64,000 nt of DNA from Fuerstiella marisgermanici (lineage in GTDB: Bacteria > Planctomycetota > Planctomycetia > Planctomycetales > Planctomycetaceae): contig NZ_CP017641.1 of assembly GCF_001983935.1 (NCBI RefSeq), positions 992,001 to 1,056,000 of the forward strand, read 5' to 3'. A program made the translations under genes and the position numbers. How positions within the stretch are numbered: the first letter of the stretch is position 1; each line of letters opens with the position of its first letter. Below are positions 8,801 to 17,300 of this stretch, one piece after another. The notes under the pieces were generated by a model, which saw only the letters and a program-made list of their open reading frames with translations, made no database searches and was not told where the DNA came from.

Positions 8801-11800
8801 CCGATCGGATCGCCGCCGTCGACGAACACTGAGTGGTTAATCGTGGGGGAGATCACGATGCGATCGGCCCCTTCCTGCCCGTTGATGCGGATGGCGGCAT
8901 CACCGTTCAGATTCAGATCAACAGGTTGCAGACCGACGACTTCCACGCGGTTGTTGCTGACGTTGATCGTGTCGTCACCGAGTGTGCCGTTGAATTCGAA
9001 GGTTGTCGGAGCCGGCGAGTCAATCTGAATGTCGGCCGCATTGCCAATGATTGCTCGTTTGTCGGAAACGTTGGTTGTGACCTCGATGGCATCGAGTCCC
9101 GGTGTGATGGAGGCTACCGAATTTGCAAATCCGTGGCTCAGGAACGCGTTGGCGCCGGTGGCGTTCACTGCAACCGTCTCGAAGCCTCGCAGCCGCTGGT
9201 CTCTCAGGATGGCGTTTTCCTGAATCTGGCCGAATGCCTCACCCGTCGAAAGTACCACGGCGCCGCCGTTGCCGTGATATAGCAACACGTCGCCGTGAGA
9301 CTCGCCTGCGTTGATTTCGACGAAGGTATCGTTGAAGCCACGGGTGACTGCGTTGTCGGCGCCATCGCCGAGTTCGGCTGCCAGGTTCTCTGTGTTGCGG
9401 ATGTCGAACGGCTGCTGGTTAAGGAATGCTCGCGGACCGGCGTGCAGATCAAATTCGTCGTCTCCGTCTGTGCCGTTGATGATGACCGTATCCGTGCCGC
9501 GACCTGGATCGATAGTCACGCTTTCGAAGTCGGCCAGAGACAGTGGCGTCGAATTGTTGTACCGGATGTTGGACTCGCGGTTGCCCAACGGATCGACAAC
9601 TACGACGTCGTCGCGACCGTTTTCTGGTGGGTTATTCGGATCGGCGTCCGGCGGTGTTCCGGGGACGTGGCCCTTCCAGTGGTTCGGAATATGAACGCCG
9701 AACGACGTGCCGGGACTCGTCGCATGATTGCCCGAATCGCCGTCGTTCGTTTCGTCTTCAATTAATTCATCGGAGACATCGAAGACCACCATTTCGTAGT
9801 TAGTCGCGTCCGGGCTGCCGTCGCCGCCGTTGGTGACTCGGATAAAATACGTGCCTGCGGGCAGTGGTTGAGTGATGACCGCTCCGGCCGACTCAATGGC
9901 ACTGCCATTCGTGCCGGCCAGCACGGTGGTTCCATCGGTGTCGAGCACTTCGAGCAGTGTGTGAGTGACTTCGGTTGCACCTGCCTGGTTGCTATCGCTA
10001 CCGGCACTTCGGTGATCATTGTTAATGACCACGCCAATGCGATGATCATTGTTGATGACGACCGAGATCATGTCGGCGTCGCCCATCGGCACGGAACCTC
10101 GAATTCCGACACGGTGGTCGTTATTGATTACAACGGCGATGTCGTCCGAGACAAGATTGTTGGGTTCTGCTTCTGTAACGAATTCGTCCGGACCAATTAC
10201 GCCGCCGATCAGTTCCACTTCTCGAGCACCTTCGTTTCCTTGCTTGCGGCCGACCGGGCTGCTCACGGCCAGGTAGACCTGGTCGGCTCCGTCAGGGATC
10301 GGGACGCCAGCCGCTGTGTGAGGACTATGTGTATCGGCGTTGGTACGCAGTTCGGTTTTGCCGTCGGAGCCAAAGACGTTTAAGGACGGCAGCAGGCCAG
10401 CACTTTCTGTGGTTTCGAATGCCGCGCCGAAGTATTTCACGCCGCTGACGGCGGGTGCTGGCGTTGTCTGAATCCACGTTGCTGGCCGACTCAACGGTGT
10501 CTCCTGAGCCGTCAGCGAATCGTTTCCGAGTCCACCGCTCACGGTCGCGTCTTCGACGTTATGAAACTCGACGCTTCGCCCATTGCGGCTAAACTCGCCC
10601 GAGCTAGCCAGTACGGGATTCGGCGTGTACGAGAATAAATCATCGCCCGCCGTTCCCGCCAGAATCAGCGAATCACCGTCAACCGGATCGCCGCCGTCAA
10701 CGATGACGCGACCGCTGAAACCAACGGTCGCGTTCGACACGCCGAACGTATCCTGCCCCGCCCCGCCTTCGAGCCTCACGTCACGTTTGCCGAAGAATTC
10801 GTAACGTTCGAAGCCATCGACTTCGACGCTGCCGAATCCGGGCAGCGCACTCGTTGCAAGGTTGATGCTGTTTGCTGCTGCGTTGGCCACGATTGTGACA
10901 TCGCCAGGAACTGCGTCGAGAATCGGTTCGAGTCCGGTGAAGCGGATGTTCTGAGTCGTGGTGTTGTCACTGTGCCGAATCTGTCCGGACGAAGGATCCG
11001 GACCAACGTTATAGGTCGCCAAAACAGGTTTCGAACCGGCCAAGGCAAGAATGTCGAAACCGTCGCCGCCGTGATACGTGATGCCGGACGGAAGTCCCAA
11101 CAACCCGCCGTTGGACTCGTCGATCGTCAGGCGGTCGTCACCACCCTGGCCTTTGAATGTGAGGTTGTCGATGCCGAAGATGTCGATATCAGCCGAAGTT
11201 CCGTTAGTGACTCGAAAACTTTCCATAGCCGGGTTTGGCTGTCGTTGGGCAACAAAACTGTCGTTTGCCGCCGAGCCAATGATTGTGAGCAGATCTCCGG
11301 GGCCGTATCCCGCGTCGATTCCGACAGACATCGTGGCGTTCGAGCTGCCACTGATTGTGTCTTCGCCCTCCCCGGTACTTAAAATCAGGTGCCCGATATC
11401 TGTCAGTTCCAACGGGTTGCGGCCAACACCATGGCGACGATGTCGCACTGTGCTTTCGCTGAACTCGATGACGTCGTCAGCCTCGCCCGACGTGCTGTAC
11501 AAAATGTAGTCGATGTCGCTAAGCTGCACTCCCGCAGAATTGTTCCGGAAGTCGACGTCGTGCATTTCGACAGAACGAACATCATGAACGTTGAACGGTC
11601 CGACCGGATTTGACACGAACGTCGAATCCCTGATCACGACGTCCAATCCAGTCGATTCAACATCGAATAATGACGTAGACGTGCTGTGGAACAGCGAGTT
11701 ACTGACCGTCAGAGTTCCCGTGAGATTCCGGCCCCGGAAACCACGTTCTTCCCGGATAACGACGTTCTCAAGTGTCGGAGCGACCACGGAATCGGCGACG

Positions 11801-13509
11801 AGATCCGCAGCGATCGTGATGTGCCGAATCGCAACTCCGTCGCCGCCCGAAACGATCGACATCGACGCTGGCGCGAAGAACTCAGCGTCGCCGGCGAAGC
11901 CCGACGTGCCCTGCAGAGTCAGTGGTTTGGAAATCGACACGTCGGCGTTGTACGAGCCACCAACAACATGCACCGTCCCGCCGGACGCGACAGCGCTGAC
12001 TCCATCATCAATTCTTGAAAATACATCTACTCCGAAAGTCCCCGGCTGATTGCCTGCGGCGTCCGGATTAGCGTCAGCGATCGGTGTGCCGTTGGCCGTG
12101 CCAACCAGATCGTCGTCGACGTAGACATCCATCGGGGCAAATACAATAGCTGTGAGGACAACATCATTGCCCGTTCCGCCGGCGTAGCTGATCTCAAAGT
12201 TCTGCCCGTTAACAAGGAATGTGGAGCCTGCCGGCAGACCGGCAAAGGTTCCGGTGACTGCGTCGGTGCCGTCGTTGTCGATCAGCACAATCGTATCGCC
12301 GGGAGTTGTGCCGACGATCGCGCCCGACACATTGAGGGTGGCGTTGCCGAGGTTCACTGTGCCGTTGACCTTGAGCTGATCGTGATCGGCGCCCGCGGTG
12401 GTTCCGTCGACATTGGGCGCAAACGCCGCATTCGCACTGAAGATCGTATTTCCGAAAGTCAGCGTTCCCGATCCGCCGTTGCCCGGTTGGACCGAGCCTT
12501 GCACGATATTAACCGCAGCGTTCACGTTGCCGCCGCCCTGAATGACGCCGCCGGTGTCGATGCTCAGCGATCCCGTCAGCACGACGCTGCCACTAATGTT
12601 CACGACGTCCGTCCCAACGCCGGTAATGATTGCAAGCCCCGTGACGCCGTGAGCATTTGGGCTGCCGCTGATGTTGATCGTGTCGTTGCCGTCGGCGTTG
12701 TTCGTCGTCGTGTTGACCGTAAGAAAATCGGACTGAAACGTCCTCAGCTCTTCAAATGCGACACCCCCGGATGTACCGCTGACGACCAGGTAGTCCGCGC
12801 CCCCAATTGTTGTTCCCGCAACGGAAAGCACGTCATCGGTGTTTGGAAGCAGGATGCCAACACTCTGACCACCGCTGACATACATCGGCTCCAACCCCTC
12901 AAACGTCAAAAGAAGGTTGTCGTCGCCGCGAAATACCTCGCCATCGCCGAACGTAGTGGCACTGGGAATATAGATAAGTTCTTCGGCGTCGTCGCTCAGC
13001 ATCGTCAATAAGTCGTTGCCGCCATCGCCGCCGAAGACGTGGATTCCGCCCGGTAGCGCCAACGTTCCAGCGGTCATGTCGACAATGAATTCGTCGTCGC
13101 CTTCGCCGCCTTCCAGGGTCACGCTGTTCACCCCACCGAAGAGGAATGGATCGATGTTGGAAAGACCAATCACGTTCGGGAAGTCGCCCGCCGCCGTCAC
13201 GTGAATCGTTGTGACCTCTTCGGCAAACAGGACTCCTGTATCGACGTCAGCCCCATTCACTAGCACCTGCCCGGCGGCGGCAGTGATGAAGACATCGTCT
13301 GCTGCGTCGATGTCCACGCTCAACTGCCCTGTCGCGCCGTCAAAGGCGGAGACCACCGTCAACAGCGTTCTGTCTTCCAGCAGCTCAATCTGACGATGTC
13401 GCGCTGCCGTCCGCGGCATTTGGCCCCGATGCCGTAGACGGCGCGACGATGCGAATTGACAATTGCTGCGGATCGTGTGCAGGATCGAACTGACGGTTAC
13501 ACGTAGCAT
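2848..13509 (-). CDS. Giant secreted/surface protein with LEDRTLL N-terminus, beta repeats, two PPC-like modules and fibronectin-like repeats
   Basis: This 3,553-residue protein begins with a basic N-terminus (RRLRHRG, RTAARHR) followed by LEDRTLL at residues 44-50, the signature that precedes many giant exported planctomycete proteins. In order: GGEGDDEF/GGDGGNDLL-type beta repeats; an autotransporter-like beta segment with a GGNVNAAVNIVQGSVQPG motif (about 290-450); a right-handed beta-helix-like region (about 465-720); many further GGxGxDxF-type repeats; two homologous PPC-like modules near residues 1113-1248 and 2519-2649, each holding three INNDHR motifs; and five tandem fibronectin-III-like repeats (about 3005-3460, consensus W-x-P-x-x-x-A-x-R-Y-x-V). 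The C-terminus (about 90 residues) has no recognised domain. Composition is rich in Asp, Gly and Asn, suggesting calcium binding. It is probably an adhesin or cell-envelope scaffold. It is transcribed divergently from the sigma factor at 13757, which may control it. Product function is inferred from architecture only. Confidence 0.85.
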   Translation of the reverse strand: MLRVTVSSILHTIRSNCQFASSRRLRHRGQMPRTAARHRQIELLEDRTLLTVVSAFDGATGQLSVDIDAADDVFITAAAGQVLVNGADVDTGVLFAEEVTTIHVTAAGDFPNVIGLSNIDPFLFGGVNSVTLEGGEGDDEFIVDMTAGTLALPGGIHVFGGDGGNDLLTMLSDDAEELIYIPSATTFGDGEVFRGDDNLLLTFEGLEPMYVSGGQSVGILLPNTDDVLSVAGTTIGGADYLVVSGTSGGVAFEELRTFQSDFLTVNTTTNNADGNDTINISGSPNAHGVTGLAIITGVGTDVVNISGSVVLTGSLSIDTGGVIQGGGNVNAAVNIVQGSVQPGNGGSGTLTFGNTIFSANAAFAPNVDGTTAGADHDQLKVNGTVNLGNATLNVSGAIVGTTPGDTIVLIDNDGTDAVTGTFAGLPAGSTFLVNGQNFEISYAGGTGNDVVLTAIVFAPMDVYVDDDLVGTANGTPIADANPDAAGNQPGTFGVDVFSRIDDGVSAVASGGTVHVVGGSYNADVSISKPLTLQGTSGFAGDAEFFAPASMSIVSGGDGVAIRHITIAADLVADSVVAPTLENVVIREERGFRGRNLTGTLTVSNSLFHSTSTSLFDVESTGLDVVIRDSTFVSNPVGPFNVHDVRSVEMHDVDFRNNSAGVQLSDIDYILYSTSGEADDVIEFSESTVRHRRHGVGRNPLELTDIGHLILSTGEGEDTISGSSNATMSVGIDAGYGPGDLLTIIGSAANDSFVAQRQPNPAMESFRVTNGTSADIDIFGIDNLTFKGQGGDDRLTIDESNGGLLGLPSGITYHGGDGFDILALAGSKPVLATYNVGPDPSSGQIRHSDNTTTQNIRFTGLEPILDAVPGDVTIVANAAANSINLATSALPGFGSVEVDGFERYEFFGKRDVRLEGGAGQDTFGVSNATVGFSGRVIVDGGDPVDGDSLILAGTAGDDLFSYTPNPVLASSGEFSRNGRSVEFHNVEDATVSGGLGNDSLTAQETPLSRPATWIQTTPAPAVSGVKYFGAAFETTESAGLLPSLNVFGSDGKTELRTNADTHSPHTAAGVPIPDGADQVYLAVSSPVGRKQGNEGAREVELIGGVIGPDEFVTEAEPNNLVSDDIAVVINNDHRVGIRGSVPMGDADMISVVINNDHRIGVVINNDHRSAGSDSNQAGATEVTHTLLEVLDTDGTTVLAGTNGSAIESAGAVITQPLPAGTYFIRVTNGGDGSPDATNYEMVVFDVSDELIEDETNDGDSGNHATSPGTSFGVHIPNHWKGHVPGTPPDADPNNPPENGRDDVVVVDPLGNRESNIRYNNSTPLSLADFESVTIDPGRGTDTVIINGTDGDDEFDLHAGPRAFLNQQPFDIRNTENLAAELGDGADNAVTRGFNDTFVEINAGESHGDVLLYHGNGGAVVLSTGEAFGQIQENAILRDQRLRGFETVAVNATGANAFLSHGFANSVASITPGLDAIEVTTNVSDKRAIIGNAADIQIDSPAPTTFEFNGTLGDDTINVSNNRVEVVGLQPVDLNLNGDAAIRINGQEGADRIVISPTINHSVFVDGGDPIGDLTGDLLEVVIPMSAQNVRLEGGPENDSGGVIIDSTHISYDHIERLVLDNPGTDDADIVVGPGVGGGPHVRTFDTASDGDGGVRVSGRDSSGNEIIAFNNYDGTLTLAQPIDDLNVDLSGITGNIMVGPSESGSGVEVNGLGGEAKIIGVLISRTSLVGDGDDIVSVQWPTEPNSSIHVAGIGSGQDLIGKRDIGTGAKIGSWAVLTSGLDQLVVQNASGGHGEVSFDVPSLSGANSYTANLKQTDVAKLIGSNAGDDNLIVGRYGNAWHPVGVEITQGGANVRVAGAGRLSIETGGGDDTLVVDVDASRGSDVITLPIYFDGGDGGFDTLELVGNPTTPVENMIYRPGPDTHNGRVEFDDADEQRLMTVEFTGLEPVRNSVVGQYHSVFGTDLSEDITYDTLRRGTGVFGGAPFKQFGRVTVDDKEAYFFQIEDVTTTPGLLLYGEGGRDRFVIELPQRGPVDHLQFLTVAGESNQFSDDENEQNEVLFHASSNPESFEYAPHATDPDFANLYFNRIGDPLANRLKIDIQDVSDIVIPESGGRDTLQITGTNFNETLLFEQVVDATPLATGFSRYNAYYTETDLTFPGGANTLTAYSVKTLNANLGHGVDAVIVRGSDNDDFVQVKATEVTIDSADAVVLSNHESVRVESRGGDDQVEIVNPILIDVHVDAGAGDDDRLKVVGRAASAEFIPFEDSRAGRLVTQRRNEGERTIDYSGVDTLDARFENSDAVIFIYGDDDDNDITIDHPGIPVVNVDNRTQLQLFDLGTDARMIVDGLGGADRFATSLSDWDIHLSGGRGDAHDAVTIYAQDLSYQPDATFTNGRAVLQPGFFDEIIVDAQSLVANSNDAAPSVTYRTAGTNDPEARAFAFVTPGAGPGLPIVRLLGADASTPLNDPDFPSNQNGGVIAVSGGGLEAQDNLFWEVTSSDGQAVTDFKLFSAIVAAEEYIEETEPNDSITDENTVAIDINNDHRVARRGAVPFGDTDLIAIDINNDHRIAAIHIDINNDHSTTGTLTHSVLEILDSDGETVLASGSNIVGSRGNAAVTNALPEGKYYIRISNENPNGDGAYELVIFDVNDDFAVSTDSQSSFGADLKPGQHGEGSIAATPGENDVVELTPLGNKKSILRFNDATPLTLRDVNAVGIDPRGGDDLLTIFGSQDSDTIGFVGNDLAVNNQQFSHSNFESFAVLAGAGSDVIAVTRSLPVAGSLHIDGADGNDRLIQEFDGANAQVMLPGVVQDSRLLTSLSVEQFSLQGTTDEFGTATNILVSGAADASGAVTATPLTADRVNISSDDLNFDLTTTGNITISSVTPSMGSERPIRHVNVDGTVFDDTINITSTEVGFAGLSKTVGLFNIPSISIDGGAGLDTFNVTPSATTAVRVNGGDPIGFGDLLNITTTAGTVTRIPGPTSDSGGYDIAGMKPVSFVEIENVVLPSIPKGIQPPGPIQNPLPQLAWNPVIDVVRYDVEIVNLTAGGIVTLASTEVHAFQPQQPLALGSYEFRVRGYFESGDLTEWSEPVAFEIQTQPRFFRGQFKLDSRPEIHWQRIAGATRYDVMFTYDTGEQGLLLRDPNVTTNSFTPDSDLPLGDYTVWVRPFSEDNYGGTWASTSIRLNSPPMLLNPIGGTFSTTPTLRWAQSSPSLTYELWVRQTAPVQVDRVVELSGVRGTSVSLTTPLAEGEYEWWVRATEANGFKSKWSDAGSFNTLARTTVTGPTGTTSLSPIVTWKPVPDATRYRVWVEDDTGRRVAHTTGATGPSFVIPRQLAAGTEHTVWVMAFMAATNGEWSPGFKFTTSPDRPVVLDPVGTVDGSTPTFNWTAAKGAVGYELWVDNETNRLSRVIHDANLTTNAYTPSTALAAGDYRAWVRAIHSDGTPGIWSAAVSFTVADSTSSDSRDGEDSVLPNVFARILTSDASDQRTFKTQRRAEIFNEPYETASADVPDTTPRSKHAATGVVKTKSPLANEQLIDSTFTEWDHLLIEAEQPS
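5562..5952 (-). repeat. PPC-like module 2 of the giant protein with three IDINNDH motifs
   Basis: This segment starts with ETEPNDS, as PPC (bacterial pre-peptidase C-terminal) domains do, and ends with YELVIFDVNDDF. Three copies of IDINNDH(R/S) fall near 5881-5905, 5810-5833 and 5771-5794. It is homologous to the module at 9765-10173, and both are followed by a PLGN-(R/K)-(E/K)-S-I-R segment. Synonymous positions differ between the copies while the motif residues stay fixed. Confidence 0.75.
9765..10173 (-). repeat. PPC-like module 1 of the giant protein with three VVINNDHR motifs
   Basis: The module starts with EAEPNN and ends with YEMVVFDVSDEL. Three copies of VVINNDHR lie near 10110-10133, 10041-10061 and 10009-10032, at spacings similar to those in module 2. 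All three copies carry VV before INNDHR, whereas all three in module 2 carry ID. Codons differ among the copies, so the motif is conserved at protein level. Confidence 0.75.
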
Positions 13510-13756
13510 GGTAGTGACCCTTATTCAGAAGAAATCTGCTGCTCGATTGAGCCGTAAACTGGGACTTCTGAATGGACTACTGCGACCACTGGCAGCGTTC
13601 ATACAGAACCGAACCGGAAATTCCGGAGAAAGCCGGTATCCACTCCTCCACAGGCGTTTCGCGTGGCTGAACAGAATGCCACACCCGCGGAAAAATGAAT
13701 TTGTACGTGTACGACTTCTGGTCGCATTCGCAGTACACTTCTTCATGAGGAGTACC

Positions 13757-14371
13757 ATGTCGTTAGACCATTCTGATTTTCACAGCGACAGCGATCAGGC
13801 GGGCCTTGGTGAACTGTTTGCTCAGCACAGAGAACGCTTGCGCCGCATGGTTCAACTACGACTGGACCGGCGGCTGAACGGCCGAGTCGACGCATCCGAT
13901 GTGATTCAGGATGCGTATGTTGAGGCCACTCAAAGACACGCGGAGTATCAGGCAAAGCCGGAGGTGAGCCCATTTGTTTGGCTGCGGTTTCTCACCAGCC
14001 AAAAATTGGCTCAGTTGCATCGCTTCCATCTGGGCGTGCAGGCTCGTGATGCAGGACGAGAAGTTTCAATCGACTGCGGCGGTCGACTGGAAGCGTCGTC
14101 GGCCGCGTTGGCGGCAAAACTGGTGGGCCGTTTTTCTTCTCCCAGCAACGCCGCGAATCGGGCTGAGTTACGACAGCAGATTCAGGATGCGTTGAACGCC
14201 ATGGAAGAATTTGATCGCGAAATTCTGGCGCTGCGACATTTCGAACAGCTCGACAATGCCGAAGCGGCTCAGGTGCTGAGTATAGAGCCTCAAGCCGCTT
14301 ACAAGCGATACGTGCGGGCGATCCGTCGATTGAAGAGTGCCCTGAATGACCTGGAGCAGTCGAATTCATGA
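13757..14371 (+). CDS. ECF-type RNA polymerase sigma factor (planctomycete family)
   Basis: The 204-residue protein has region 2 (LFAQHRERLRRMVQLRLD, VDASDVIQDAYVEA) and region 4 (FDREILALRHFEQLDNAEAA, then the helix-turn-helix VLSIEPQAAYKRYVRAIRR). It matches the planctomycete sigma-70 subfamily linked to Ser/Thr kinases. I chose the ATG at 13757 because GAGGAG lies just upstream; the open frame extends further 5' without family similarity. Its stop overlaps the start of the downstream kinase as ATGA, so the two are probably translationally coupled and the kinase may control sigma activity. The divergent giant-protein gene begins 247 bp away and is a plausible target. Confidence 0.9.
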   Translation: MSLDHSDFHSDSDQAGLGELFAQHRERLRRMVQLRLDRRLNGRVDASDVIQDAYVEATQRHAEYQAKPEVSPFVWLRFLTSQKLAQLHRFHLGVQARDAGREVSIDCGGRLEASSAALAAKLVGRFSSPSNAANRAELRQQIQDALNAMEEFDREILALRHFEQLDNAEAAQVLSIEPQAAYKRYVRAIRRLKSALNDLEQSNS

Positions 14372-17300
14372 CGACGGACGGCGATATCGACGACAAACTC
14401 GGCCCATTAATGGACGAGTTCCTAAGCCGCAAACGTCAGGGCGAATACCCGTCGCTGTCGGAATTTGTCCAGCGGCATCCGGAACTGGAACAGGAAATTC
14501 GAGAACTCTTTCCCGCTGTGGCCATGATGGAACAGGCTGAGGTTTCGGAACCGTTGCACGATGGCGGTGCGGCTGTGACACCTGATGGGACTGAGCTAAA
14601 ACGGTTGGGCGATTTTCGCATCATCCGTGAAATCGGCCGAGGCGGCATGGGCGTCGTGTATGAGGCCATTCAGGAGTCTCTTGGCCGACACGTGGCGCTA
14701 AAGCTGTTGCCGTGGCAGTCTATGGCGGACAGTCGGCAGGTCAAACGGTTTCAACGCGAAGCCCGGATCGCTGCGTCGCTGCATCACAGCAATATTGTGC
14801 CGGTGTATGGCGTGGGCGAAGCTGATGGTCTGCACTTTCTGGCGATGCAGTACATCCATGGTCAAAGCCTCGATTCGGTGCTGCGCGAATTGCAGCAGTT
14901 GCGGAATGACGCTGGTGCTCGCCAACCTTCTTCGGTCTCACCGATCGAAGTAGACGTTGCGCGGCACCCCATGGAAGATGCCAGCGCTCTTTCAGGCGTG
15001 TCATCTTCTTTGCTGCAATCAGCATCTGGCTCCTCATCCCATGCTGACTATTTCCGCCATGCCGCTGAACTCATGGCGAACGTGGCGGACGCTCTCGATT
15101 ACGCACATTCTCAGGGCGTGCTGCATCGTGATATTAAGCCAGCCAACCTTATGCTGGACGTCGAGAAGAATATCTGGATCACCGATTTCGGTCTGGCTCG
15201 TGCCGGTGATACGGCCGAAGCACTTGATACCGACACTCCTCACGAAGCGGACAACCTGACTCAGACCGGCGACCTGATCGGCACGTTGCGCTACCTTGCT
15301 CCCGAACGGTTTCAGGGAACGAATGATTGTCGCAGCGATGTCTACAGTTTGGGGCTGACGCTTTTCGAATTCCTTACCCTGCAGCCGGCATTTCGAGCGG
15401 CTGATCGAGCGACGCTGATTCGGGAGATTACAACCAGTCCGCTGCCATTGCCGCGATCGCTGATTCCAGACATTCCTCGCGATCTGGAAACGATCGTGAT
15501 GAAGGCCTCTCATCCCGACCCACGACTTCGCTATGGGGCGGCTGCCGACATGGCGAAGGATTTGCGCAGGTTTCTTGACGATAAGCCAATCGTAGCCCGT
15601 CGAGCATCACCGTGGAAACGCTGTCAACTCTGGTGCCGCCGCAATCCTGCCGTCGCCGCACTCAGCGGACTGGCGCTAACGTTGCTGGTAATGGTGGCGA
15701 TTGTTTCGAGCGTCGCCGCAGTGAAGCTTAGCAGCCGACAGAATGAATTACTGTTGTCGCTGGACCGAGCGACGAATGCCGAGATTCGCGAACGGGAGGC
15801 GAACGACCAGGCGACAGAGAATCTGTTTGAAGCGTATGCCGCTCGCGCGAAGTCGGGACGGGAAGGTTTCCGGCCTGGGCGAGCGTTTGATGGGCTGGAA
15901 GCGATCGCGAATGCGTCGGCTCTGCGAGATCGATTGCACGTCGACGACCGGCAAATCGAACGCCTCCGCAACGAAGCGATCGCGTGTCTGGGGTTGGTGG
16001 ACGTGAAGCCGGATATTGACCGGCCGGATCCTGGCATTCCTCACTCGTTCGAACGCTGGGGCTTTGATTCTCAAATGGAACGCTACGCTCGCGTATCAAG
16101 TACGGGCGGAATCGATGTGATGACTGTTGAGAAAGGCGATCACGTCGCTCATTTCTCACGCGGCTGGGATCCCCTTTATCCTCCATACACACGGTTCAGT
16201 TCCGATGATCGATATTTAGCGGTTATGGGTTCTCACGATAGCGGGGTCACTCGTCTTGAAATCTGGCACACCGGCGACTGGACGCCTTATCTGCCGAGTG
16301 TGCCTTCGTCCGCTGAGTCCTTCGCGCACGCGTTCGCTTTCAGCGATGATGGTCAGTTGGCCACATGGATTGGCAACAACCAGCTGATCGTATTTGATCT
16401 GAAATCACGCCGTGTGGTGCAGCGGCGAGTGTTCGACTATTCGCCCGACTTTGTAACCTTCTGCCATTCCGGTTGCCACATCGCGATCGGGTGGGGCGCC
16501 GGCGTGGCTGTGTTCGACTGGCGTTCCGATGCGGAGCTGACCGTCATACCGCACCAGGAATATGTCAGAGATGCGGACTTCAGTCACAGCGGTCGGTTTC
16601 TTGCCACCGCCTGCTATGACCACATGGCGTACGTCTGGGACTTGCAAAATCCGGAGAGGCCGATTGCGACCTGTTCGGGACACACCAGCAAGGTGTTGAA
16701 GGCTGAGTTCAGTCCGGATGACTGCGTGCTGATGACCACAGCGTGGGACGACACGACTCGGTTGTGGAACCCCTGGATCGGCAACCAACTGTTGCGGATC
16801 AACCGCTACGCGACTGGTTTTAGCAAGGACGGAAAGTGGCTGGGACTTCAGGAAACTGGTGATTCGGTGGGCCGATTTCAATTCCAACCTGCACCAGCGT
16901 GCCGTGTGTTGAGCTGGGAATCTGATGACGACCGCTATGCAGGTGTTCATGGAATTGCGTTCCATCCCGACGGTTCGTTTCTGGCTCACACAGCCGGCGA
17001 CCAGGTGGTCATTCGAACGTGGCCGGACGCAACGGTGCTGCACGTGCTTCGCTGCCCACGACTTGTACGCAACCTTAGTTTCGATGTCACCGGCGAGTTT
17101 CTGTTCGCGGGCGTTGATGGCTGTATGATTCGGTGGAAAACGGATTCTTTAGCGGCCATTGATACGACCGAATTGGAGGGCACTCGCAGCGAAGTCGCTG
17201 GACAGGCCGATGTTGTTGTCGAAGTTGAGTTGACGCACGCGGCCGATGTTGCCTTCCTGAATATGTCCGGCGGAAAGGCTTATGAATTTGACCCGACGTC

